This document shows positions 44,983-53,579 of a DNA stretch of 64,000 nucleotides, piece by piece; the stretch's first letter is position 1, and every line of letters starts with the position of its first letter. The stretch lies in the NCBI GenBank assembly GCA_039193455.1, contig JBCCWO010000011.1, forward strand, positions 53,773 to 117,772, given 5' to 3'. The stretch comes from JBCBGF01 sp039193455. Lineage in GTDB: Bacteria > Pseudomonadota > Alphaproteobacteria > Rhodobacterales > Rhodobacteraceae. The notes below the pieces were generated by a model. The model was not told the DNA's origin. It worked only from the letters and a program-made list of their open reading frames with translations, and ran no database searches. The position numbers and the translations under genes are program-made.

Positions 44983-45798
44983 CTAGGCATCAGGCGTGAA
45001 ATCAAGGATCAAAGGTCGATGGTCGGAAACCTCGGGTGTTTCCGGCACATCGAACCCCGTCACCGTGAGATGGGCATTTACCAACAGATAGTCCGCAAAG
45101 CGCTGTGGCTTGGGATAAAGCGAGGTCCGCGTATCCTTATGGCCGCGTGAAACAACGAGATCTGTGAGTCCGGCCGCGCCCAGCGCCGCAAACGTCCGGC
45201 TCGATGGCAAGAGGTTGAAATCCCCTGCAATCACAAAGGCTTCGCCCGAATACCTCAGCGCGCTGGCGAACTGCAACAGCGTTTCGCATTGTTTGGCACG
45301 ATCCTCCGTATCGTCCTTTCCCTGACCGCTGTGCAGGCCATGAACATTCACAAACCCCATGCAGGCCCCGGATCGCGGATCAGACACGCGGGCACCGTTG
45401 ATCGCCCGTGGCCGCGGCAACGCCCCCCAATCGCCTATGCGAAACGACCCGTGCAGAAACCCCTGTCGATAGTCCAAAACACTCAAATGCGGCGCGACCC
45501 AGATCCCCTGCCCGTGCTCGCTCGCGTGTTCTACGCCCGCCTCGTCCCGCAAACTGCCGCGCGCAGAGGCTGCGAAGAACGATTGATACCCCGTCAGGCA
45601 TGCCGAGATATCCGCAAAAAGATCGGCGCGCTGCGCGAGCCTGCGTTCTGTGTCCGTGTAGATCAGCCAGTCCGGCGACGCCTCGGGCGCACGGATCACC
45701 TCTTGCAAGCACAAGATATCTGCGCCGATCTCGCCGACCCATTGCCGAAGCGCAGGCCACTCCCGCCCGCCCCAGGCGTTCAGGCTGACAAGACGCAC
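44983..45798 (-). CDS. Endonuclease/exonuclease/phosphatase-family protein
   Basis: 271-residue EEP-fold metal-dependent hydrolase. Motifs are SLNAWGGREW, DILCLQEVI, VNVHGLHSGQGK, VIAGDFNLLPSS and VSDHRPLILDF, the standard metal-binding and catalytic set. It has no signal peptide. The substrate could be DNA, sphingomyelin-like or phosphate esters; nothing here selects one. It starts 6 bp after the DctD-like regulator stop, so it may be transcribed with the two-component genes. Confidence 0.88.
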   Translation of the reverse strand: MRLVSLNAWGGREWPALRQWVGEIGADILCLQEVIRAPEASPDWLIYTDTERRLAQRADLFADISACLTGYQSFFAASARGSLRDEAGVEHASEHGQGIWVAPHLSVLDYRQGFLHGSFRIGDWGALPRPRAINGARVSDPRSGACMGFVNVHGLHSGQGKDDTEDRAKQCETLLQFASALRYSGEAFVIAGDFNLLPSSRTFAALGAAGLTDLVVSRGHKDTRTSLYPKPQRFADYLLVNAHLTVTGFDVPETPEVSDHRPLILDFTPDA

Positions 45799-45804
45799 GT
45801 CGTC

Positions 45805-47136
45805 TTACAGGTAATCCGACCGCTGCAACCCGTACTTCGCCATCTTCTCGTTTAGCGTCCGGCGCGGCAGGCGCAGCTCGTCCATGACGCTGGTGATCGA
45901 ACCGCGATGGCGGCGCATCGTGTTGTCGATGAGCATGCGCTCGAACGCTTCGACGTATTCCTTGAGCGGCTTGCCCTCGGTCGTCATGGTCGGCTCGACC
46001 ATCTCGTTATCGGCCATGAGCAGCGAGGCGATCGTCCCCGATCCCCTACGGTTCTGCAAAACCGCCCGTTCGGCGATGTTGATCAGCTGGCGCACATTGC
46101 CGGGCCACGGCGCCTGCAACAGCTGCGCCGCCTCCTGCGCCCCAACCTCGGGCGTTTCGCACCCGTATTCGTCGGCAAAGCTTTCCGACAGGCTGGTGAA
46201 AAGCATCAAAATGTCTTCCCCGCGCGACCGCAGCGGCGGCAGGGTGATCTTCATCGCCGCAAGACGATAGTAGAGATCGGGCCGCAGCACGTCCTCGCAG
46301 CTCTTGCCCTGCTCCTGCAGGTTCGAGATCGCGAAGACCCGCGTCTCGGCCGGCACCCCCTGATCGTTGATCCAGCTCAAAAGCCGCCCCTGCAACGCCG
46401 GCGACAGCGCATCGATGTCTTCCAGCACAAGCGTGCCGCCCCGCGCCTCTTCCACCAGCGGCGCATGGCCGCCTTCTTCCATTGGCCCGAACAAACGCCG
46501 GCCCAGCGCGTCCTCATCATGGCTCGCGCAAGAGAAAATGACGAACTTGCGGCCCGGATTGGCCCCCACGGCGTGCAGCGCATGCGCCACCAGGGTCTTG
46601 CCCGTCCCCGTCTCGCCATCGATCAGCACATGGCCGTCCGCCTGCCCCAGATCGAGAATATCCTCGCGCAACCGCTCCATCACCGGCGAGGCGCCGATCA
46701 GCTTGGACATGATGCCGGACCCATCCGACAATTCCCGACGCAGCGCCCGGTTGTCGAGCGTCAACCGACGTGAAGACGTGGCCTTCTTGGCCAACTCGGT
46801 CATCCGGTCGGGATTGAACGGCTTTTCAAGGAAATCATACGCCCCGACCCGCATCGCCTCGACCGCCATCGGCACGTCGCCGTGACCGGTGATCATGATC
46901 ACCGGCAGGCCGCTATCAACGCTCATCAGGCGCTTGAGAAACTGCATGCCGTCCATCCCCGGCATCCGGATATCGCTGACCACCACGCCGGGGTAGTCCT
47001 GGCCCACGGTCTTTAGCGCTTCCTCGGCGCTTGAAAACGTCTCGGTATCAAATCCCGACAGGGCCAACCATTGGCTGATCGACTGGCGCATGTCCTGTTC
47101 ATCGTCAACGATGGCGATTTTCATAGACTGGGTCAT
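45805..47136 (-). CDS. dctD: DctD-like response regulator lacking the GAFTGA loop
   Basis: 443-residue NtrC-family regulator. The receiver domain has D55 in VVVSDIRMPGMDG. The AAA+ domain has Walker A DGETGTGKTLVAHAL and Walker B in GTLVLEDID. The C-terminal Fis-like HTH is RHRGSITSVMDELRLPRRTLNEKM. The loop that normally reads GAFTGA, which contacts sigma-54, is degenerate here (RRLFGPMEEGGHAPLVEEA), so activation of sigma-54 holoenzyme is doubtful. An alternative start is ATG 47124. It pairs with the DctB-like kinase upstream and ends 6 bp before the EEP gene. Confidence 0.85.
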   Translation of the reverse strand: MTQSMKIAIVDDEQDMRQSISQWLALSGFDTETFSSAEEALKTVGQDYPGVVVSDIRMPGMDGMQFLKRLMSVDSGLPVIMITGHGDVPMAVEAMRVGAYDFLEKPFNPDRMTELAKKATSSRRLTLDNRALRRELSDGSGIMSKLIGASPVMERLREDILDLGQADGHVLIDGETGTGKTLVAHALHAVGANPGRKFVIFSCASHDEDALGRRLFGPMEEGGHAPLVEEARGGTLVLEDIDALSPALQGRLLSWINDQGVPAETRVFAISNLQEQGKSCEDVLRPDLYYRLAAMKITLPPLRSRGEDILMLFTSLSESFADEYGCETPEVGAQEAAQLLQAPWPGNVRQLINIAERAVLQNRRGSGTIASLLMADNEMVEPTMTTEGKPLKEYVEAFERMLIDNTMRRHRGSITSVMDELRLPRRTLNEKMAKYGLQRSDYL

Positions 47137-47143
47137 GGCTGTT

Positions 47144-48901
47144 TCACTCGGCCGCCTGCGTTGTTTCCTTATGGATCGGGAGCCGGATTTCGAACACGGC
47201 CCCGCCAGACCGACCGTTGCGTGCGGTCAGCCGACCGCCGAGGTCGTTGACGATCCCCGATGAAATAGCAAGCCCCAGTCCAACCCCGTCGCCGGGCGCT
47301 TTGGTGGTGTAAAAGGGCTCAAACAGCGACTCGAGATCGCGAATGCCCGCCCCGTTGTCGCGCACGGTGATCAACGCGGTTTCCCCCCCGCTCACCAGGA
47401 TTTCGATCTGTGGCACATCCACGGACTTGGTCGCATCAAGGGCGTTGCGCAAGAGGTTGATCAACACCTGCTCCAGCCGGATCCGGTCGGCCATCACGAT
47501 CACCGGGGTGCGCGGGATCGTCCGGGCGATCTCGATATTGCGGCGCTTGAGCTGCGGCTCCATCATTTCCAGCGCCGAAGACACCGAAGCCCTTGCATCT
47601 ATGGGCTCAAGCTCTTCTCCGCCCTTGCGGGCATAGCTCTTGAGCTGGCGGGTAATCGCGCCCATCCGCTCAATCAGATCATCGATCCGCTGGAATGAAC
47701 TCAGCGCCTCATCGGGCCGATTGCGGTGCAACAACAGCCGCGCACCGGCCAGATAGGTCTTCATCGCCGCCAGGGGCTGGTTCAGCTCATGGCTGACGCC
47801 CGCCGACATCTCACCCAGCACCGCCAGTTTCGAGCTTTGCTGCAGGGTTTGCTCGGCGACTTCCAGGTTCTTTTCGGCCTTCTCACGCTCGGCAATTTCC
47901 CGCTGCAGCGCATCGTTAAGCTGGCGAAGCTCTGCCGATTCCCGTTGAAACACGACCGATCGCGTCTGCGCCCGGCGGCTCGCAATATAGAAACCCGCCG
48001 CCAAAAGAATCGAGAACCCCATGATTTCCAAGGCGATCACGGTGTTCACCCGCTCGCGCACGCTGCCGTAGGTCGTGAACGATGTCATGCGCCACCCGCG
48101 GAACCCCACAAGCGCCTCTTGCCGCAACACCGCATCCGCCCGCAAAAAGCTGTCCACCGGCAACGCGGTCCAATCGGCCGTCACCTCAACAGCCCGCTGG
48201 ATCGCGGTCGGGGCTGACCGCGCCGACAAAGCCTCTTCCTCGGTGCGGCCCCGCCAGCGGCTTTCGGTCGACAGGATGATCTGCCCCTCGGAATTGGTCA
48301 CCATGACCGCGTCTGAGAACCCGCTCCACGCCAGCTCAAGCTTGGCCAGATCGACACGCACCACGATCACACCGATCAGATCGCCGCCAATCTCGATCTT
48401 GCGCGAGAACGAAAAATCGTACCGCCCGCTTTCGTGCTGCGTGGTGGTGAACACCGTGTCGTTGGAGCGCAAGGCGCTGACAAAATAGGGCGCGTTTCGC
48501 TGGGTGCTGCCCAACTGGCTGCGCTCGGTCGCCGCCACCGTGCGCCCATCGGCATCCAGAAGGATAAGCTCGGCCGCACCAATCTCATCGCGATAGCTGA
48601 TCAGGCGCGTCGACGACTGCGAATAATCATCCGATGTCAGCGCCCCGATCAGCGTGGGATCGCGCGCCAGCAACAGGGGCACAACCGCGTTGCGCTGCAA
48701 TTCCGTCAGCAGGTTCCCGGTATAAAGCGCGACCCGCACTTCGGCATCGTTGCGCGTGGTCTCGGTGAACCGGGCCGTGAGGAAAAAGTTCGTCACCCAG
48801 ACGACGGACACCGCAATGGCGATGAACACGATAAAGACGATCCGGATCCTCCAGATCGCACTGGGCTGCACGTCACCCTTGGCCGGGGTCGCCTGTTCCA
48901 T
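47144..48901 (-). CDS. dctB: DctB-like sensor histidine kinase
   Basis: 585-residue membrane kinase from ATG 48901. Two transmembrane helices (one near the N-terminus, IVFIVFIAIAVSVVW; one around 320) flank a periplasmic double-PAS/Cache sensor with the sequence AELILLDADGRTVAATE, similar to C4-dicarboxylate sensor DctB. A coiled-coil linker (EREKAEKNLEVAEQTLQQ) leads to the dimerisation histidine in GVSHELNQPLAAMKTYL and an HATPase with the N, G1 and G2 boxes (LLRNALDA, DNGAGI, GVGLGLAIS). It overlaps none, but sits directly after purQ. It likely senses C4-dicarboxylates and phosphorylates the adjacent DctD-like regulator; the transporter is outside the window. Confidence 0.88.
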   Translation of the reverse strand: MEQATPAKGDVQPSAIWRIRIVFIVFIAIAVSVVWVTNFFLTARFTETTRNDAEVRVALYTGNLLTELQRNAVVPLLLARDPTLIGALTSDDYSQSSTRLISYRDEIGAAELILLDADGRTVAATERSQLGSTQRNAPYFVSALRSNDTVFTTTQHESGRYDFSFSRKIEIGGDLIGVIVVRVDLAKLELAWSGFSDAVMVTNSEGQIILSTESRWRGRTEEEALSARSAPTAIQRAVEVTADWTALPVDSFLRADAVLRQEALVGFRGWRMTSFTTYGSVRERVNTVIALEIMGFSILLAAGFYIASRRAQTRSVVFQRESAELRQLNDALQREIAEREKAEKNLEVAEQTLQQSSKLAVLGEMSAGVSHELNQPLAAMKTYLAGARLLLHRNRPDEALSSFQRIDDLIERMGAITRQLKSYARKGGEELEPIDARASVSSALEMMEPQLKRRNIEIARTIPRTPVIVMADRIRLEQVLINLLRNALDATKSVDVPQIEILVSGGETALITVRDNGAGIRDLESLFEPFYTTKAPGDGVGLGLAISSGIVNDLGGRLTARNGRSGGAVFEIRLPIHKETTQAAE

Positions 48902-48933
48902 GGCGCGCAAGATAATGGCCAAGCGCCCCGCGC

Positions 48934-49602
48934 TCAAGCCGGGGCAAGCGCGTTCATCAGGCTGTGAAACACCGCTGCACCATCGGTCGAGGGGTGGACC
49001 GGGTCACAGGCCCGCTCCGGATGCGGCATCAGCCCCAGCACCCGCCGGTTTTCCGACAGGATGCCGGCAATATCCTCCTGCGCCCCGTTCACCGGCGCGC
49101 AATACCGGAACGCCACCCGATCTTCGCCGTTGAGCCGGGCAATATCATCGGCCCCGGCCACGTAATTCCCGTCGTGATGGGCCACGGGGATCGCAATCTC
49201 CTGCCCCGGCGCATAGCCCGCGGTAAAGGTGCTCTCCGCGGTCTCGACCCGCAAGGTCACGGTGCGGCAGACAAAGCTCAGACCCGCATTGCGCATCAAG
49301 GCCCCGGGCAGAAGACCCGTCTCGGTCAGCACCTGAAACCCGTTGCACACCCCCAGAACGAACCCGCCCCGCTCGGCATGCGCCCGAAGCGCGCCGATGA
49401 TCGGCGATCGGGCCGCAATCGCGCCACAGCGCAGGTAGTCGCCATAGGAAAACCCGCCAGGGACACCGACGATGTCGATCCCGTCCGGCAACGCCGTTTC
49501 CTTGTGCCAGACCATCGCCACGTCCATCCCGGCGGCGGAAAAGGCCACCGCGAGGTCACGGTCACAATTGGATCCGGGAAAGACAAGAACCGCAGCTTTC
49601 AT
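48934..49602 (-). CDS. purQ: Phosphoribosylformylglycinamidine synthase subunit PurQ
   Basis: 222-residue class I glutaminase that supplies ammonia to PurL in purine synthesis. Catalytic cysteine is in VLGVCNGFQVLTETG; histidine and glutamate in MPHPERACDP. The N-terminus AAVLVFPGSNCDRDLAVAF is canonical, so ATG 49602 was chosen. It lies 66 bp downstream of an alcohol dehydrogenase that separates it from purS and purC. Confidence 0.95.
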   Translation of the reverse strand: MKAAVLVFPGSNCDRDLAVAFSAAGMDVAMVWHKETALPDGIDIVGVPGGFSYGDYLRCGAIAARSPIIGALRAHAERGGFVLGVCNGFQVLTETGLLPGALMRNAGLSFVCRTVTLRVETAESTFTAGYAPGQEIAIPVAHHDGNYVAGADDIARLNGEDRVAFRYCAPVNGAQEDIAGILSENRRVLGLMPHPERACDPVHPSTDGAAVFHSLMNALAPA

Positions 49603-49668
49603 GCGCCGGGTATGCCCCGCGACGCGCCGCAATACCAGACCAAATAGGGCACCGGGCGCGCGATGCGG

Positions 49669-50706
49669 CTAGGCGGCAAAATCCGTCACGACGGCCACGC
49701 CCGGCGGCGTCGGCCCGTTGAACGCGCGCAGCTCCGCCGACACGCCCGACAGCCCGATTTCGCGCGCGATCATTGGCGCCATATCCACCCGCCCTGCCTC
49801 GATCAGACCCAGAAGCGAGGGGTACTTCCACGATGGCATCCCCCGCGTGCCATAAAGCGCCAGGTTGCCCTGGTAGACCGCGCTCATGTTGATCTCCATC
49901 CGCGCGGTATGGCCGACCGGCATGCCCACCTGCACATGCCGCCCCAGCGGGCGCAGACATTCGATCGACGCATTCGTCGTCTGCGCGATCCCCAGCGCCT
50001 CGATGCTGATATGCGCCCCGCCGCCGGTGATCTCTTTGATCCGTGCCGCCGTCTCGCCCGCGGTCGCATCCACCGCAGCTTCGGCCCCCAAACCCAAGGC
50101 ATGGCTCAATTTTTCGGCCACGACGTCCACGACCACGACCCGCGCGCCCATCGCCCGGCCCAGGATCAGACAGGCCAGCCCGATCCCCCCGGTCCCGTGC
50201 ACCGCAAGCCATTCCCCCGGCTGCAAGGCTGCCCGCCCGGTCAGCGCGTGCCACGCGGTCGTCACCCGGCAGCCCAACCCGGCGGCGACCGTGGGCGACA
50301 GGCTTTCGGGCAGGCGGGCTAGATTGTGGTCGTAAGGCACCGCCACATATTCCGCGAAGGCCCCCGGCTCGATAAAACCCGGCAACCGCTGTTTGGGACA
50401 GGTGTTGGAATGGCCCGACTGACACGAAGGGCAGGCCCCGCAGGCCAGGATAAAGGGCGCCACCAGAACGTCACCGACGGCATAGGTCGCGCGGGGGCCG
50501 GCCTCGACCACGTCGCCGCAATACTCATGCCCGCCGATCTGGCCCGGCTTCACCCGGGGATGCTCGCCAACCCAACCGTGCCAGTCCGACCGGCACACCC
50601 CGCAGGCCAGAACCTTCAACACCACCCCGTCTTCGGGGCAGTCCGGGTGGGCCACATCCTCAATCGACAAATCTGCGTTGTATTCGCGCAAAACGGCGGC
50701 GCGCAT
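49669..50706 (-). CDS. Zinc-dependent alcohol dehydrogenase embedded in the pur cluster
   Basis: 345-residue medium-chain zinc ADH. Catalytic zinc ligands lie in ACGVCRSDWHGW (Cys) and GGHEYCGDV (His/Glu); the structural zinc site is CGACPSCQSGHSNTC. Nucleotide-binding is GTGGIGLACLILG. It resembles alpha-proteobacterial alcohol dehydrogenases acting on small alcohols, and the substrate is unknown. Its ATG overlaps the purS stop (ATGA, 50705-50708 region), so it is translationally coupled to a purine gene. purQ follows 66 bp downstream. This location is unusual because purS and purQ are normally adjacent. Confidence 0.92.
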   Translation of the reverse strand: MRAAVLREYNADLSIEDVAHPDCPEDGVVLKVLACGVCRSDWHGWVGEHPRVKPGQIGGHEYCGDVVEAGPRATYAVGDVLVAPFILACGACPSCQSGHSNTCPKQRLPGFIEPGAFAEYVAVPYDHNLARLPESLSPTVAAGLGCRVTTAWHALTGRAALQPGEWLAVHGTGGIGLACLILGRAMGARVVVVDVVAEKLSHALGLGAEAAVDATAGETAARIKEITGGGAHISIEALGIAQTTNASIECLRPLGRHVQVGMPVGHTARMEINMSAVYQGNLALYGTRGMPSWKYPSLLGLIEAGRVDMAPMIAREIGLSGVSAELRAFNGPTPPGVAVVTDFAA

Positions 50707-50936
50707 CACAACATCTCCACGCGGTAGCTTTCGATCACCGTGTTGGCCAACAGCTTCTCGCACATCTCCTGCACGGTCGCCTCGCTCGTCCCGTCCGCCA
50801 GATCAAGCTCGATCACCTTGCCCTGCCGCACGGCATTGACGCCGCCAAAACCCAGCGTGCCCAGCGCATGACGCACCGCCTCGCCCTGGGGATCCAGAAC
50901 CCCGGCCTTCAGCATCACATGCACCCGCGCTTTCAT
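50706..50936 (-). CDS. purS: Phosphoribosylformylglycinamidine synthase subunit PurS
   Basis: 76-residue small subunit of FGAM synthase, bridging PurL and PurQ. It reads KARVHVMLKAGVLDPQGEAV, then the conserved GFGGVNAVRQGKVIELDL. ATG 50936 is standard; an upstream in-frame start at 50963 is less likely. It begins 46 bp after the purC stop. Confidence 0.93.
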   Translation of the reverse strand: MKARVHVMLKAGVLDPQGEAVRHALGTLGFGGVNAVRQGKVIELDLADGTSEATVQEMCEKLLANTVIESYRVEML

Positions 50937-50946
50937 GGGCCCCTCC

Positions 50947-50978
50947 CCTTCATCTTGGCTCAAATACTCACGTCCCGC
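50947..50978. repeat. Dispersed roseobacter-type intergenic repeat, copy 2
   Basis: CCTTCATCTTGGC followed by TCAAATACTCACGTCCCGCCG, in the purC-purS gap. The 13-mer is identical to copy 1 at 19423, and the GCGGGA/AAATA order matches the arms of the inverted repeat at 60738-60830. Confidence 0.5.
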
Positions 50979-50982
50979 CGCC

Positions 50983-51744
50983 TCAATTGATGAGCGTCGG
51001 TTTCGTCGTATGCGTCACATTCGATGGCAACACGCCCAGCCGCCGCGCCACTTCCGTGTAGGCATCGTTGAGCGATCCCAGATCGCGCCGGAACACATCC
51101 TTGTCGAGCTTCTGGCCGCTTTCGATATCCCACAAACGGCAGGAATCCGGGCTGATCTCGTCGGCCACGACAAGCCGCTGATAGTCGCCATCCCAGATCC
51201 GCCCGATCTCGATCTTGAAATCCACCAGCTTGATGCCGACGGCCAGCATGCATCCCGACAGGAAATCGTTGACCCGCAGGGCCAGCGCGACCATGTCGTC
51301 CAGATCCTGCTGGCTGGCCCAGCCAAAGGCGATGATATGTTCCTCGCTGACCAACGGATCGCCCAGCGCATCGTCCTTCAGGCAGAACTCCACGATCGGG
51401 CGCGGCAGCGCGGTGCCTTCCTGGATACCCAGCCGTTCGCTCATCGATCCGGCGGCGTAGTTGCGCACGATCACCTCAAGCGGGATGATCTCGACCGACC
51501 GGATCAGCTGTTCGCGCATGTTGATGCGCTTGATGAAATGGGTGGGCACGCCGATCTGGCCCAGCCCCTTCATGAAGAACTCGCTCAGACGGTTGTTGAG
51601 CACACCCTTGCCATCGATCACGTCCTTTTTCTGGGCGTTGAACGCGGTGGCGTCGTCTTTGAAATACTGCACCAACGTGCCGGGTTCCGGGCCCTCGTAC
51701 AGGATCTTTGCCTTGCCCTCGTAAACCTTTTTGCGGCGTGCCAT
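50983..51744 (-). CDS. purC: Phosphoribosylaminoimidazole-succinocarboxamide synthase (SAICAR synthetase)
   Basis: 253-residue PurC, which condenses CAIR and aspartate in purine synthesis. Motifs are VYEGKAKILYEGPEPGTLVQYFKDD (ATP-grasp N-terminus), FFMKGLGQIGVPTHFI, VRNYAAGSMSERLG, and CRLWDIESGQKLDKDVFRRD. The start at 51744 begins MARRKKVYEGK. It heads the minus-strand pur run. A 191-bp gap upstream, without a gene that I can see, separates it from the divergent ATPase zeta gene. Confidence 0.96.
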   Translation of the reverse strand: MARRKKVYEGKAKILYEGPEPGTLVQYFKDDATAFNAQKKDVIDGKGVLNNRLSEFFMKGLGQIGVPTHFIKRINMREQLIRSVEIIPLEVIVRNYAAGSMSERLGIQEGTALPRPIVEFCLKDDALGDPLVSEEHIIAFGWASQQDLDDMVALALRVNDFLSGCMLAVGIKLVDFKIEIGRIWDGDYQRLVVADEISPDSCRLWDIESGQKLDKDVFRRDLGSLNDAYTEVARRLGVLPSNVTHTTKPTLIN

Positions 51745-51935
51745 GGAGACTCCAATAAAAGCGGGCCCGCAAGGACGGTGTCCTGCGCGCCGGTCCGGGC
51801 TCTCTTAGGGCATTGATGCCGCCCCGGCAAGCGCGGCGGCGGCCCGGCAAGCCGCGTATTTTGGCGCCCGAAAGGCTTGCATCGCCGCCCCGGGACCGCC
51901 ATGTATCAAAGAGTTAACCGATCCCAAAAACAGAG

Positions 51936-52265
51936 ATGGTGACCGTGACAACCTTCGACGATCGTGAAAGCGCCTTTGAGAACAAATTCGCCCATGACGC
52001 AGAGATGCAGTTCAAGGCCGAAGCCCGCACCAACAAGCTTTTGGGCCTGTGGGCGGCCGAGATTCTGGGGCTCGAAGGCGAGGCTGCCGATAGCTATGCC
52101 AAGGACGTGGTGAAGGCCGACTTCGAAGAGGCGGGCCACGAAGACGTGGTGCGCAAGGTTGCCGGGGATCTGGGCGACAAATCCAGCCCCGATACCATCC
52201 GCGCCAAACGCGCCGAACTGGCTGTCGAAGCCAAGACGCAAATCATGAGCGAGATCAGCGGCTAA
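51936..52265 (+). CDS. F1-ATPase inhibitory subunit zeta (DUF1476)
   Basis: 109-residue alpha-helical protein matching the alphaproteobacterial zeta subunit, which inhibits ATP hydrolysis by F1-ATPase through its N-terminus. Visible features are FDDRESAFENKFAHDAEMQFKAEARTNKL and VVKADFEEAGHEDVVRKV, the family's conserved motifs. ATG 51936 is used. It lies apart from the atp genes and shortly upstream of the homocysteine methyltransferase. Confidence 0.88.
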   Translation: MVTVTTFDDRESAFENKFAHDAEMQFKAEARTNKLLGLWAAEILGLEGEAADSYAKDVVKADFEEAGHEDVVRKVAGDLGDKSSPDTIRAKRAELAVEAKTQIMSEISG

Positions 52266-52277
52266 AACTGTCGCCGC

Positions 52278-52299
52278 ATTCATCATCTTGATGATGAAT
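52278..52299. promoter_or_regulatory. Perfect 22-bp palindrome upstream of the homocysteine methyltransferase
   Basis: ATTCATCATC-TT-GATGATGAAT: 10-bp arms around two bases, 13 bp after the zeta stop and 90 bp before the methyltransferase start. It is AT-rich in GC-rich surroundings and has no T-run, so it looks more like a regulator binding site than a terminator. A second hairpin, CTCAC(7)GTGAG, lies at 52338-52354. Confidence 0.6.
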
Positions 52300-52388
52300 A
52301 TGCATTTGCTTCATGGCCAACGCCGTGGCACACGCGCCTCACGGGTGCGGTGAGTGTCTGCGCCTACGCAGATTTTCCGAGGACCGCC

Positions 52389-53402
52389 ATGCCCGACGCG
52401 CTTTCATCACTTCTGGCCGAACGCGACTGGATTCTGGCGGATGGGGCGACCGGCACCAACCTGTTCAACATGGGGCTTGCCTCGGGCGACGCGCCCGAGT
52501 TTTGGAATGTCGACCGCCCCGTGGACATCCGCACGCTTTATGCGGGCGCCATCGATGCTGGCAGCGATCTGTTTCTGACCAATACGTTCGGCGGCAATGC
52601 CTCGCGTTTGGCCCTGCATGACGGGCAGGCGCGGGTGCGCGAGCTGAACCGCGCCGGGGCCGAGATCGGGCGCGAGCTGGCCGATGCGGCCGGGCGCCCC
52701 GTGATCGTCGCAGGCTCGGTCGGACCGACCGGCGAGATTATGGCGCCCATGGGCGCGCTCACCTTTGAAAGCGCGGTCGAGATGTTTCACGAACAGGCCG
52801 AGGGTCTGAAAGAGGGCGGCGCCGATGTCCTCTGGGTCGAAACCATCAGCGCGCCCGAGGAATACAAGGCTGCCGCCAAGGCCTCGGCTCTGGCCGGCAT
52901 GCCCTGGTGCGGCACGATGAGCTTCGACACCGCGGGCCGGACGATGATGGGCGTGACCTCTTCGGCCATGGCCACGCTGGTCGAAAAGCTTGATCACGCC
53001 CCGCTGGCCTTCGGGGCGAATTGCGGCGTCGGCGCCTCCGATCTCTTGCGCACCGTTCTGGGCTTTGCCGCGCAGGGCACGGAACGCCCGGTGATCGCCA
53101 AGGGCAATGCCGGTATCCCGAAATACGTGGACGGCCACATCCATTATGACGGCACGCCCGACCTGATGGCCGACTATGCCGTTCTGGCGCGCGATTGCGG
53201 CGCCACGATCATCGGTGGCTGCTGCGGGACGACGCCTGCGCATCTTGAGAAAATGCGGGAGGCGCTGGAAACGCGCCCCAAAGGCACGCGACCCACGCTT
53301 GAGGCGATCACCGATGCGCTGGGGGCGTTTTCCTCGGCCTCGGACGGCACCGATGGGGCCGAAGCCCCGAAACGCCAGCGCCGCCGCCGCGCGCGCGGCT
53401 GA
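52389..53402 (+). CDS. bmtA: Homocysteine S-methyltransferase-family protein (BmtA/MetH homocysteine domain)
   Basis: 337-residue homocysteine/betaine methyltransferase domain. N-terminus ILADGATGTNLFNMGLASGDAPEFW; substrate and barrel motifs LTNTFGGNASRL and GANCGVG; zinc-binding GGCCGTT near the C-terminus. The C-terminal 25 residues are a basic tail (KRQRRRRARG). ATG 52389 follows CGAGGACCGCC. In Rhodobacterales methionine synthase is split, and this is the homocysteine-binding part, probably working with the corrinoid protein at 54866-55570; a folate-binding part must lie elsewhere. Betaine as methyl donor cannot be excluded. Confidence 0.85.
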   Translation: MPDALSSLLAERDWILADGATGTNLFNMGLASGDAPEFWNVDRPVDIRTLYAGAIDAGSDLFLTNTFGGNASRLALHDGQARVRELNRAGAEIGRELADAAGRPVIVAGSVGPTGEIMAPMGALTFESAVEMFHEQAEGLKEGGADVLWVETISAPEEYKAAAKASALAGMPWCGTMSFDTAGRTMMGVTSSAMATLVEKLDHAPLAFGANCGVGASDLLRTVLGFAAQGTERPVIAKGNAGIPKYVDGHIHYDGTPDLMADYAVLARDCGATIIGGCCGTTPAHLEKMREALETRPKGTRPTLEAITDALGAFSSASDGTDGAEAPKRQRRRRARG

Positions 53403-53579
53403 GGCGTTGACGCGTTGGTAACCCAGTGCGCACCGGGTTCCGGATACGCCCGAGCGTCCGATCACCGTCGAACCGCGCGCCTCGATCCCACCTATCTTTT
53501 TAACGTGCACAAGGGGCGGCATCCTGCGCGATCAATTCCCGTCAAAAGGATCTGCAAGCCCTTTCAATCGGGCGCGTCC

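Noticed and set aside
51745..51935. Short coding gene between purC and the ATPase zeta gene
   Set aside because: Frames there are short, lack a ribosome binding site and have no recognised features.
52300..52388. SAM/SAH-type riboswitch upstream of the homocysteine methyltransferase
   Set aside because: A CTCAC/GTGAG hairpin is present, but the conserved loop and pairing of the known SAM-II or SAM-SAH classes could not be found by eye.
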